Source: an uncultured Spirochaetota bacterium
GTDB lineage: Bacteria > Spirochaetota > Spirochaetia > Treponematales > Rectinemataceae
DNA: 41,666 nt
Assembly (NCBI GenBank): GCA_903821875.1
Contig: CAIJMU010000021.1
Location: 1-41,666, forward strand
Direction: 5' to 3'
The position numbers were made by a program, and so were the translations under genes. Under the pieces are notes generated by a model, which was not told the origin of the DNA, did not search any database, and saw only the letters and a list, made by a program, of their open reading frames with translations. Of the stretch, positions 1 through 6,589 are shown piece after piece; the stretch's first letter is position 1, and every line of letters begins with the position of its first letter.

Positions 1-449
1 GCTCCAAACTAACAAGCATCACCATTCCTTCCAGCGTCACCAGCATCGGAGTTTACGCATTTTCTGGCTGCTCCGGCCTGACAAGCATCACCATTCCTTC
101 CAGCGTCACCAGCATTGGCAATTTCACATTTAGTGGGTGCTCCGGCCTGACAAGCATCACCATTCCTTCCAGCGTCACCAGCATTGGCAATGCTTCATTT
201 TATAGATGCTCCAAACTAACAAGCATCACCATTCCTTCCAGCGTCACCAGCATTGGCTATTCCGCATTTGATGGGTGCTCCAGCCTGAACAATCTAATAG
301 TATCGGCAACAACCCCGCCCGACTTGTCACCGGGAGTGTTCGATGAATGTCCCGCTGGACTACAAATACATGTTCCATCTGGCACTTTGCCAGCCTATCA
401 AAATGCATTAGGCTGGTGTGCTTTTGCTTCTCAAATAGTCTTTCCTTGA
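1..449 (+). CDS. BspA-like leucine-rich-repeat protein, C-terminal part (5' end outside window)
   Basis: The reading frame (codons starting at position 3) is open from the window edge to TGA at 447-449, giving about 148 residues. It contains four successive 23-residue units with the core [13 protein letters not shown] followed by xxxFxxCSxL, the signature of BspA/Treponema LRR_5 repeats. After the last repeat comes a capping segment ([15 protein letters not shown]...) and a tail with [17 protein letters not shown], the usual end of this family. Such proteins are typically secreted or surface-exposed and have been linked to adhesion in Tannerella and Treponema. That role is family knowledge and is not shown here. 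The start, signal peptide and most repeats lie upstream. Base composition is lower in GC than the main body of the window, which fits an accessory or transferred gene. Confidence 0.9.
   Translation, partial: SKLTSITIPSSVTSIGVYAFSGCSGLTSITIPSSVTSIGNFTFSGCSGLTSITIPSSVTSIGNASFYRCSKLTSITIPSSVTSIGYSAFDGCSSLNNLIVSATTPPDLSPGVFDECPAGLQIHVPSGTLPAYQNALGWCAFASQIVFP
13..253 (+). repeat. 69-bp tandem repeats inside the LRR gene
   Basis: A 34-nt block beginning CAAGCATCACCATTCCTTCC recurs at 13, 82, 151 and 220, exactly 69 bp apart, with no base changes. The 35 bp between copies vary. Conservation at third codon positions means the copies were duplicated or homogenised recently, beyond what selection on the protein alone requires. 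Copy number can probably change by slippage or recombination. Confidence 0.92.
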
Positions 450-758
450 AAGAGCGAATTATTCTGAATATTCTGACGCCAAGTTGCCATCGTAATCCTA
501 ATTGAATTCTTCCTGATCATCGTCATCACCTTCTTCCTCATCGTCTTCATCATCCTCGGAATCTTCGTCCTCTTCGTCAAACTCATCATTAAGCTAAGTC
601 GTCGTCACCTTCTTCAACAGGTTCGTCATCGCCGGAATCCCGTATGGTTCTAGTCTTGTGATGAAGCCTGGGAGAGCCCCCATTTCGATGCTTTTTACGA
701 AGGCGAGGAAGATGCGTTAGCGGCCTTCGATCTACTCCTGAAGTCTCGTCCGAGCCCC
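450..758. other. Gene-poor spacer with a frame-broken acidic coding remnant on the minus strand
   Basis: No complete gene is supported here. Read on the minus strand, 513-600 encodes an almost purely Asp/Glu stretch (DEFDEEDEDSEDDEDDEEEG...) ending in TAG. 601-645 encodes a second acidic stretch (DSGDDEPVEEGDDD) in a different frame that ends in TAA. The two could be one acidic C-terminal tail split by a small indel. On the plus strand, the frame of the following gene is open from 654, just after TAG at 651-653, and reads like protein (DEAWESPHFDAFYEGEEDAL), but no ATG or GTG is present in it. Confidence 0.45.
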
Positions 759-1709
759 TTGTATGAAAAGGCGAGCGAACAACGGGCTTTGCAGGAAGCG
801 CTCGGCACCGTGCCTCGACGCGATTTAAAGCTCAATGACACCTTTGCTTCGCCGCCTTCTGTTTTCTCCGAACCTGCTGACTCCCCATCGCCACTGCTGC
901 TAGCGGTTTCAGAGTTGGTTCGATCGTGGCTAGATGCTCAGAACTCTGCGCCGCTGGCGCAGGCTTGCGTCCGCTACGCACTTACCGTGAATACACTCGA
1001 CGAGCGGTGGCTCGACGGCATTTTCACATCCGCAGTGACCTACGAATCACAAAGTTCTTTCGAGCTTTTCGAAGGCAGATCCAAGGTCAAGCGCTATCTT
1101 GCAGGCAAAGTCGAACTCCTTCGTGAAAGGCCCGAACTGACGACGCGCTACGAACTCGGAATCCTGGAGTCCGGAGAACCCTGCGTCCTGGGCTTCCAGT
1201 CCGCAGGCGCGCATGACCACAATTGGCTGGAACGAGCCCTCGTTGCCGTCACCTTCAAGGTAGATGCCACAGGGCTTGTCGAAAGAGTCTTTTTGATCAC
1301 TGTGGTACCGGATCCTGCGGCTGCGACGCGATGCGAGCTTTATCCCGGGGTGAAAGAGGAGGTCTTCGAGCGACCACTGTCGATCTCCAAGGAGCCGGAA
1401 GACTGGAGCGCACTCCTATTTCTGGTGATGCTCAATGATGTATCGTCCGCCCAGGAATGCCGCATGGTAGAGGAGGCAAATACAGCATTCGGGCTTTTCC
1501 CCGGCTCGAGCCTGCGCGTCATCAAGTCGGTCGAGCCCTCAGAGGCAATGGGCGAGAGTATGCACAAGACTCTCGCGAAACTTTCCTTTGTCGCCTTCCC
1601 CTCGATCGCCCTCCTGTGGCTTGACGAGATCCTCTGGCGGCATCAGGGCCTTGTCGACTGTGACACCCTTGCTATTGCGGTAAGAGCCTGTTGTTGTCTC
1701 AAGGACTGA
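759..1709 (+). CDS. Hypothetical protein with a possible NTF2/SnoaL-like segment; 5' end probably lost
   Basis: I do not recognise the family. The only start for 316 residues is TTG at 759, with no Shine-Dalgarno sequence before it. The same frame continues open and protein-like back to 654, where a TAG closes it, so the gene is probably 5'-truncated or frameshifted. Residues about 60-150 (RYALTVNTLDERWLDGIF..., then FELFEGRSKVKRYLAGKVELL) resemble the alpha helices and first strand of an NTF2-like (SnoaL) fold: this is a weak pattern match. The protein has no signal peptide and no clear membrane span. The last dozen residues (VRACCCLKD) look unlike the rest, which suggests the 3' end is altered as well. 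It lies between the acidic remnant and a toxin-gene relic, in a stretch that looks degraded. Confidence 0.5.
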   Translation: MYEKASEQRALQEALGTVPRRDLKLNDTFASPPSVFSEPADSPSPLLLAVSELVRSWLDAQNSAPLAQACVRYALTVNTLDERWLDGIFTSAVTYESQSSFELFEGRSKVKRYLAGKVELLRERPELTTRYELGILESGEPCVLGFQSAGAHDHNWLERALVAVTFKVDATGLVERVFLITVVPDPAAATRCELYPGVKEEVFERPLSISKEPEDWSALLFLVMLNDVSSAQECRMVEEANTAFGLFPGSSLRVIKSVEPSEAMGESMHKTLAKLSFVAFPSIALLWLDEILWRHQGLVDCDTLAIAVRACCCLKD

Positions 1710-1892
1710 TGTGCGGCAAGAACCTGTCGTGGTTGCTAAGCTTGGCGATTGACGACAAGCGGCTCTCGTTGTATCTCGATAGGCGGGTTGTCACGCGCCG
1801 GATCGAGCAGTTCCAAGCATCCATTTGCGCTGTTCCTCTATGGTGTGCGGAAATCCAGGGCGAGGTAAAAGCCGCTCGCCTAGCGCGGTACG

Positions 1893-1991
1893 ATGCGGAT
1901 CGTAGTTGATACGAATCTCTCCGCTGCTGGGACAGGGGGGAGGGGAAATTCCAGTCGGAGATGCCCAATCTTAAAATACGTTCAATTGTAA
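1893..1991 (+). pseudogene. Relic of a PIN-domain (VapC-like) toxin gene
   Basis: An ATG at 1893 opens a 32-codon frame starting MRIVVDTNLSAAG. MRIVVDTN is the conserved first strand of PIN-domain ribonucleases and carries the first catalytic Asp. After about 12 residues the match stops, the frame runs into unrelated sequence and ends in TAA, so the body of the domain is gone. A second frame upstream ends at 1909, overlapping the ATG by 17 bp, an arrangement like the antitoxin-toxin overlaps of vapBC operons, but that upstream product shows no recognisable antitoxin motif. The call rests on a short motif and could be chance. Confidence 0.4.
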
Positions 1992-2076
1992 GTTTTAAGC
2001 TCATGCGCAGCAGGCTTTTTAATCCCAGGTTCGCACGAGTACTTGTTTCGCGATCTCAAATGAGGGTTGGGAAAAC

Positions 2077-2853
2077 CTATTCCTTCTTGGCCGATTCCGC
2101 CTTCTTCAGGTCGATGGGGGTGATGGTGGGATCGCCGGGCACTGGCTTGGTGCCGATCCTGAGAATGGAGACGCTGCGCTCGTATCTGTTCGTCGCCTTC
2201 TCGCTGTTGAGCGGGTCGGTGATCATCTGGCCCCGCAGGACAAAGTTGTAGAGCTGGATTCCGGGAGGCAGTTCGAGCTGGAGTTCGTAGCGGCCCGGGC
2301 CAACCTCTTCCATCGTGTGCACAAAGGGATCCCAGTTGTTGAAACTGCCGGCGACGGAGATGTTTTCGCCAGGCCTTCCCTTGAAGAGGAAGCGGGCGGT
2401 TTTTCCATCCTTTGCGAGAACCTCATAGATGCCTGGCAACTCATCCGAAAGCCGGGGGACATTGACGAGCGACACTGTCAATCCGGCTCCGCTGATCGTG
2501 GCGCGCCGCGGATTGCCGGGGTCTGCGATCCAGGCTCCATCGATGACCAGGCGATAGGCCAGGGGCGACTGGGAGTTAGGCGGAATTTTCCAGGCCAGAA
2601 TGAAGATGCCCTTGTCGTTCCGCTCGAAGGGATGGATCTTCACAAAGTCTTCATGGGCAAAGGCTGCACCGACAAAGCGGTGCACGCCTCCGAGGGTCAG
2701 GATCAGGTAGCCATCGTGGATGCTGGCTTCTTCGGCGTGGTCCAGGTTCTTGAGGTGGATGTGGAGGGGCAGCGAATCGATGGTCACCGCCGGGGCAAAG
2801 GGCGCGACGAGGAGGAGGGCAAGCGTGAAGGCTAGGGTGTGCGCTTTCATCAT
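2077..2853 (-). CDS. Secreted protein with tandem glycogen-binding-type (CBM48/E-set) domains
   Basis: The product is 258 residues from ATG at 2853. The longer frame from 2874 is unlikely because AAGGGA lies just upstream of the 2853 ATG. Residues 1-22 form a Sec signal peptide (MKAHTLAFTLALLLVAPFAPA). The C-terminal half carries a clear AMPK/CBM48 glycogen-binding fold: ISVAGSFNNWDPF, then GRYELQLELPPGIQLYNFVL and a final MITDP. The N-terminal half repeats the pattern more weakly (VGAAF..., AYRLVIDGAWIADPGNP), so two copies of the fold are likely. CBM48 modules bind alpha-glucans or act as beta-sandwich interaction modules; no catalytic domain is present. The gene is divergent from the FlcA-like gene across about 90 bp. 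A periplasmic or envelope location follows from the signal peptide. The exact ligand is unknown. Confidence 0.75.
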   Translation of the reverse strand: MMKAHTLAFTLALLLVAPFAPAVTIDSLPLHIHLKNLDHAEEASIHDGYLILTLGGVHRFVGAAFAHEDFVKIHPFERNDKGIFILAWKIPPNSQSPLAYRLVIDGAWIADPGNPRRATISGAGLTVSLVNVPRLSDELPGIYEVLAKDGKTARFLFKGRPGENISVAGSFNNWDPFVHTMEEVGPGRYELQLELPPGIQLYNFVLRGQMITDPLNSEKATNRYERSVSILRIGTKPVPGDPTITPIDLKKAESAKKE

Positions 2854-2945
2854 GTCTCTTTCCCTTATCGGCAAATGGCCCAGGCACTAATAGTGGTTTC
2901 CCTCAACTCAAGCTGCCATATGCCGTTAATATAGGCGGACAACCT

Positions 2946-5900
2946 ATGCCAAGCATCAAGGACCTCGATCGATTCAGGCGCGACCTCACCGCACTCGCCC
3001 GCGAACCGGAGGTTCTTACCCAGTGGGGTGAGATTTCCGATCCCTACCCCGAGCCCTCAGACTCTCCGGCCAAGGTGGAATCCCCTGCCAAGACCGCCAC
3101 CCCTGCCCAGGGGGCGGCCACAGAGCTGGATAGCGACCTCGCCGACCTCCTTGGCGATTTTTCACCCTCCCCCGCGCGCGATGCCCCCAGGGGTGAAAGC
3201 CCGGGCTTTGATGACGACCTCGCGGCCCTCCTCGGACCCACGGGCGATGACGAGGAGCCTGAGTCTCCCCCCGATTCCGGTGGCGCCACCGAAGGCGATG
3301 ACGGCTTCGGTGACTTTCTCGCCTCCCTCGGTTCGGAGGATGGCGCTGCCTCCAGCAGCCCTTCTTCAGGAGCCGATACTGCCGACGATTTCGGCGACCT
3401 GTCCGAAAGCAGCTTCGATGAAGCCGAGGAGCCAGGGGACGAGTCTCCGCTCGAGGGGGAATCTGACTCCGCCTCCGAGGCCGGCGGCTTTGATCTCGCT
3501 TCCTTTGCCGAATCGCTCGATGAACTGGGGGAAGCTGAGCCGGAAGTCCCGGCATCCCCGACAGGGGAGGCTCCTTCCGAAACCGGACTCCCTGAAGACT
3601 TCGATGAGCTATCGAGCTTCGGGGAAGAGCTCGCTGAAGTACCCGACCCTGCTTCGGGCAGCGGTGACGGGCTCCCCGACATGGATTTTGACCTCGGCGG
3701 TCTTGATGACCTTGGCAGCCTTGGTGACCTCGGTACCGAGGCGCCAGCCGAAGAAGCCGAAATCATGGACACCGAGACAGTGGAAACTGATTTCGCTGGG
3801 GCCGGCGCCGAGGACTCGGCTGTCGATGGGCTGGGCGAACTTGGTGAGCTGGGTGAATTAGGTGAATTAGATGAACTGGGTGAACTAGGCGAACTAGGCG
3901 AACTAGGCGAACTGGGTGAGCTGGATGAGCCTGAGGAGCTTGGAGCTTCCCGTGCGGGAACCGATGCCCAGGAGATCCCTGACTTCGATGAACCTGGGCC
4001 AGGTGCCAAGCCCCCCTCAGGAAAGGCGCCGGCCAAGGCCGTCGCAGGCAGCTCTCCCATCGCAGCTCCGGACCTGCCCGAGATGGACGGTTTCGACTTT
4101 TCTTCGCAGGAAGCCGAGGGCAGCTCCGACGGTTTCGATTCCTTCAGCTTCGGTGAGCCCGGCGAGGCGCCCCTTGCAGGCGATGCCATCGACCGTGAGC
4201 TCGCCAACCTTGGCGAGGGCGGCTCGGGCACAGCCACCTTCAATCTGGAAGGGAGCTGGGGCGGCTTCGGCGGGACCGACCAGGAAGATGGGTCGCGGCC
4301 TCCTGCAGCCATCTCCATGGTCAGGGCGAAGACCGAAGAAAAGCCGGTAAAGCCCCTTTCGCTGACCGAAGCCCAGGTCGACCGCCTCCAGGACTGCCTC
4401 CTTGAGCTGCCCCTCAACCTGAGGCTCTGCATCGAGGACGTCATCGCCAACGAGAAGGGCAGCGAGGCCCAGCGCAACGACCTCGTCCTCCTCCTGGTCG
4501 AGAATGCCGCCCCCAAGGACATCGCGAACCTGGCCGGCAAGATCCTGAAGCGCCGCATTTCCATCCCCGACGACTACACCCATCGCACCGGCGCCGCCTT
4601 CCTCCAGGAAAAGGGGAGCATCGGCTATCTCTTCATCCACACGATACTGCCTTTATTGCGGACGGCCATCCTCGTGTTCATTGTGGCGGGTACCCTGGGC
4701 TACCTCGGCTACCGTTTCGTGTGGCGTCCCCTTGCAGCAACCTCCCTGTACCGCAGCGGCTACGAGGCCATTGCCCAGGGCCGTTACCCCGAGGCGGAAA
4801 AAGACTTCGCGCGCGCTACCGAGATCCGCGAATTCATTCCCTGGTACTACCGCTACGCCCAGGCCTATGTCGCCAAGCGCCATTTCCTCGACGCGGAGAA
4901 CAAGTATTCCGACCTCATCCGCCGCCATCCCGGCGAGAAGCAGGGCGCCATGGAATGGGCCAGCCTCGAGCGCGACCAGCTCAAGTACAAGGAAGCCATC
5001 ACAATACTGAACAAGCATGTCCTGGACCGGGAGGCCCTCGACAAGGACGCCCTCCTCCTCCAGGGAGACATCTTCCTCGAATGGGCCGACGAGATTCCCG
5101 CCCGCTTCGAGGACGCGAGGAAGCGCTTTGCCACGCTGATCACGAACTACGGGGCCAAGGACATCTATCTCGAGCGCATGCTCATGTACTTCATGCGCGT
5201 GGACCAGAGCTCCGAGGTGATGCCGCTCAAGACCCGTTTCATGGCCATGCCAAAGCCACCGCTTTCGGCCTCGACCCTCGCCGAACTCGGGGGCTACCTC
5301 ATTGGCAAGGACAAGATCGAGGATGTCCACGAGATCCTGAAGCTGGCCCTCGAAGAGGATATACGGCTTCCCGAGACGCATTGGCAGTTTCACCGCTACT
5401 ACCGGACCGTGGGCGAAGGAGCGGAGGAGAAGAAGGCCCTCGGCAACGCCATCGTCGGTTTCGAATCCCTTCCCGCCCTCGGGAAGCGCCGCCTGGGCAT
5501 GTACCTTGAGGCCCTCATCCGACGCGGCGACCTCCTCATAGGCGACCAGGAATACCTCCTGGCCGACGAGGATTTCGGCAAGGCTGCGGTGGAGTATGAA
5601 AAGGCCCTCGATCTTGGGCGCCTCCAGCGTAGCCCGGCCTTCGGCCGCGCCTATGCCGGCCTTGGAGACGTCGCCTACCTCGCCAAGGATGACCTGACCG
5701 CTGCTGGCGAACTCTATTCCCGGGCCGAAAAGGCAGGCTGGGACAATCCGGAAATCCGCTATCGTCGCGGCTTTATCGCCTATCGCGCCTCCAGCTACGG
5801 CGACGCCCTTTCGCAGTTCTGGCAGTCCTGGCAGGGCGGGAACGAAAGCCCCTGGCTTTCCTGGGCCCTCGCGAACACTTTTTTCAGGCGCCAGGACTAC

Positions 5901-6365
5901 GCCTCGGCGGAGAGCTACTTCAGGCGCATCGCGGACGATTTCGGCGACAAGTACGCCGCTATGGATTACCTCGAACCCAAGGAAAAGTCATACGATCGTA
6001 CCATCTCGAAGATCCTCATGGAGGCGAAGAACAACCACGGCGTCGCCTTGTTCAAGCTCGGCAGCCGGAACGGCGCCTCGAAGCTCAAGGCCGAGGCAGT
6101 TGCCGACTTCGCCGAGTCCGCCCGCCTCTACGACGCATTTGTCCAGGACGCCAGGAGCCTCACCGAGGCCAACCAAGCCAATCTCGGCTACGCCAACCTT
6201 GATTACGCCCTGCACCCGGGGCGGGGCATCGAGCTTTCGACCTACGATTCGATAGCCAAGGACGGCGAATGGGCGTACCCAAGGCTCTACGCCTTCGGAG
6301 CCGGTCTCCTCACGCGTCCAAGCGCTACTCCAGCCAAGCCGGCTGAAACAGAGAAGAAGGAATAG
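2946..6365 (+). CDS. flcA: Membrane-anchored TPR protein, probable periplasmic flagellar collar protein FlcA
   Basis: The 1139-residue product has three parts. Residues about 30-450 are low-complexity and very acidic, rich in Asp, Glu, Gly, Ser and Pro, with repeated DLADLLG/DLAALLG motifs and a (GEL)n run. Residues about 470-555 are a folded, charged helical segment, followed by one transmembrane helix near 560-590. The remainder (about 600-1100) is a solenoid of TPR-like helical hairpins (ARATEIREFIPWYYRYAQAYVAKRHFLDAENKYSDLI and successors). An acidic cytoplasmic N-terminus, single span and periplasmic TPRs match the layout I know for Borrelia FlcA (BB0326), needed for assembly of the flagellar collar. 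From memory, Borrelia also has its opp genes close downstream of bb0326, as here. The assignment is by architecture and context only; another spirochaete TPR protein is possible. The ribosome-binding site is weak. Confidence 0.6.
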   Translation: MPSIKDLDRFRRDLTALAREPEVLTQWGEISDPYPEPSDSPAKVESPAKTATPAQGAATELDSDLADLLGDFSPSPARDAPRGESPGFDDDLAALLGPTGDDEEPESPPDSGGATEGDDGFGDFLASLGSEDGAASSSPSSGADTADDFGDLSESSFDEAEEPGDESPLEGESDSASEAGGFDLASFAESLDELGEAEPEVPASPTGEAPSETGLPEDFDELSSFGEELAEVPDPASGSGDGLPDMDFDLGGLDDLGSLGDLGTEAPAEEAEIMDTETVETDFAGAGAEDSAVDGLGELGELGELGELDELGELGELGELGELGELDEPEELGASRAGTDAQEIPDFDEPGPGAKPPSGKAPAKAVAGSSPIAAPDLPEMDGFDFSSQEAEGSSDGFDSFSFGEPGEAPLAGDAIDRELANLGEGGSGTATFNLEGSWGGFGGTDQEDGSRPPAAISMVRAKTEEKPVKPLSLTEAQVDRLQDCLLELPLNLRLCIEDVIANEKGSEAQRNDLVLLLVENAAPKDIANLAGKILKRRISIPDDYTHRTGAAFLQEKGSIGYLFIHTILPLLRTAILVFIVAGTLGYLGYRFVWRPLAATSLYRSGYEAIAQGRYPEAEKDFARATEIREFIPWYYRYAQAYVAKRHFLDAENKYSDLIRRHPGEKQGAMEWASLERDQLKYKEAITILNKHVLDREALDKDALLLQGDIFLEWADEIPARFEDARKRFATLITNYGAKDIYLERMLMYFMRVDQSSEVMPLKTRFMAMPKPPLSASTLAELGGYLIGKDKIEDVHEILKLALEEDIRLPETHWQFHRYYRTVGEGAEEKKALGNAIVGFESLPALGKRRLGMYLEALIRRGDLLIGDQEYLLADEDFGKAAVEYEKALDLGRLQRSPAFGRAYAGLGDVAYLAKDDLTAAGELYSRAEKAGWDNPEIRYRRGFIAYRASSYGDALSQFWQSWQGGNESPWLSWALANTFFRRQDYASAESYFRRIADDFGDKYAAMDYLEPKEKSYDRTISKILMEAKNNHGVALFKLGSRNGASKLKAEAVADFAESARLYDAFVQDARSLTEANQANLGYANLDYALHPGRGIELSTYDSIAKDGEWAYPRLYAFGAGLLTRPSATPAKPAETEKKE
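3831..3929 (+). repeat. 9-bp (Gly-Glu-Leu) codon repeat within the FlcA-like gene
   Basis: Eleven near-identical 9-bp units of the type GGTGAACTG encode GEL or DEL triplets in a row. Codons vary a little (GAACTT, GAGCTG, GAATTA, GAACTA) and blocks of identical units sit next to each other, such as GGCGAACTA three times near 3888-3914, which points to slippage. Every unit change keeps the reading frame, so only the length of the acidic linker would vary. Confidence 0.9.
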
Positions 6366-6451
6366 CCTTCGCTTCCTGATAGCTACCCGGAAAGTCCGAA
6401 CAAGGTCTCAGCCTGGCGCAGCAGGGGCATCCCTGCCCCGCAACATTTCAG

Positions 6452-6479
6452 TTGACATGCCCGGAAGTGGTGCTATTGT
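6452..6479 (+). promoter_or_regulatory. Sigma-70-type promoter of the opp-nag operon
   Basis: A consensus -35 hexamer TTGACA (6452-6457) is followed after 16 bp by TATTGT (6474-6479), which matches four of six -10 bases. The predicted start of transcription, near 6486, falls inside the LacI-type operator. The position, about 105 nt before the binding-protein gene, fits a promoter for the whole transporter and nag gene set. Confidence 0.7.
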
Positions 6480-6481
6480 TG

Positions 6482-6495
6482 CGTTAGCGCTAACG
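6482..6495. promoter_or_regulatory. LacI/GalR-family operator
   Basis: CGTTAGCGCTAACG is a perfect 14-bp palindrome with a central CG, the form recognised by LacI/GalR-family repressors. It begins 3 bp after the -10 element and covers the predicted start site, the classical place for repression. No LacI-type regulator is encoded in this window. The inducer is probably a sugar or sugar phosphate from the pathway below. Confidence 0.75.
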
Positions 6496-6516
6496 TCGTT
6501 TTTCTGGGAGGTTCTC

Positions 6517-6540
6517 ATGAGGGCCTGCTGCCTCATGTAG
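6517..6540 (+). CDS. Seven-codon leader ORF (MRACCLM) within a leader hairpin
   Basis: GGGAGG at 6506-6511 lies 5 nt before an ATG that opens a 7-codon ORF with two adjacent Cys codons and ends in TAG, 49 nt ahead of the oppA start. The same bases form a perfect 7-bp inverted repeat, CATGAGG (6516-6522) and CCTCATG (6531-6537), with an 8-nt loop. The repeat alone could create the ATG and end codons by chance. A leader peptide, an RNA hairpin or a protein-binding site are all possible; translation is unproven. Confidence 0.35.
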   Translation: MRACCLM

Positions 6541-6589
6541 ACGCATCCAACGTTCAGTCTGCGATTTTTACCCAAGGAGGCTTCGCTAC

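Noticed and set aside
13-253. Regularly spaced repeats that could suggest a CRISPR array
   Set aside because: The repeat and variable parts form one open frame of 23-residue LRR units, and the gene is typical of BspA-like proteins. No cas gene is near.
486-653. Very hydrophobic plus-strand frame (FFLIIVITFFLIVFIILGIFVLFV) resembling a membrane peptide
   Set aside because: It has no ATG, GTG or TTG start and no ribosome-binding site, and the same bases read on the other strand give an acidic tail typical of biased sequence. The hydrophobicity is the mirror image of GAN codons.
1691-1909. 72-residue frame upstream of the PIN relic as a VapB-type antitoxin
   Set aside because: The product shows no ribbon-helix-helix, AbrB or other antitoxin motif, and its start has no ribosome-binding site. 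The overlap alone is not enough.
3044-4564. 506-residue Ser/Pro-rich minus-strand frame
   Set aside because: It is the antisense of the acidic, Asp/Glu/Gly-rich arm of the FlcA-like gene. Long antisense frames are expected there because of high GC and biased codon use.
6426-6445. Possible terminator after the FlcA-like gene (GGGGCA-TCCC-TGCCCC)
   Set aside because: The stem is only 6 bp and no T run follows, so an intrinsic terminator is not supported.
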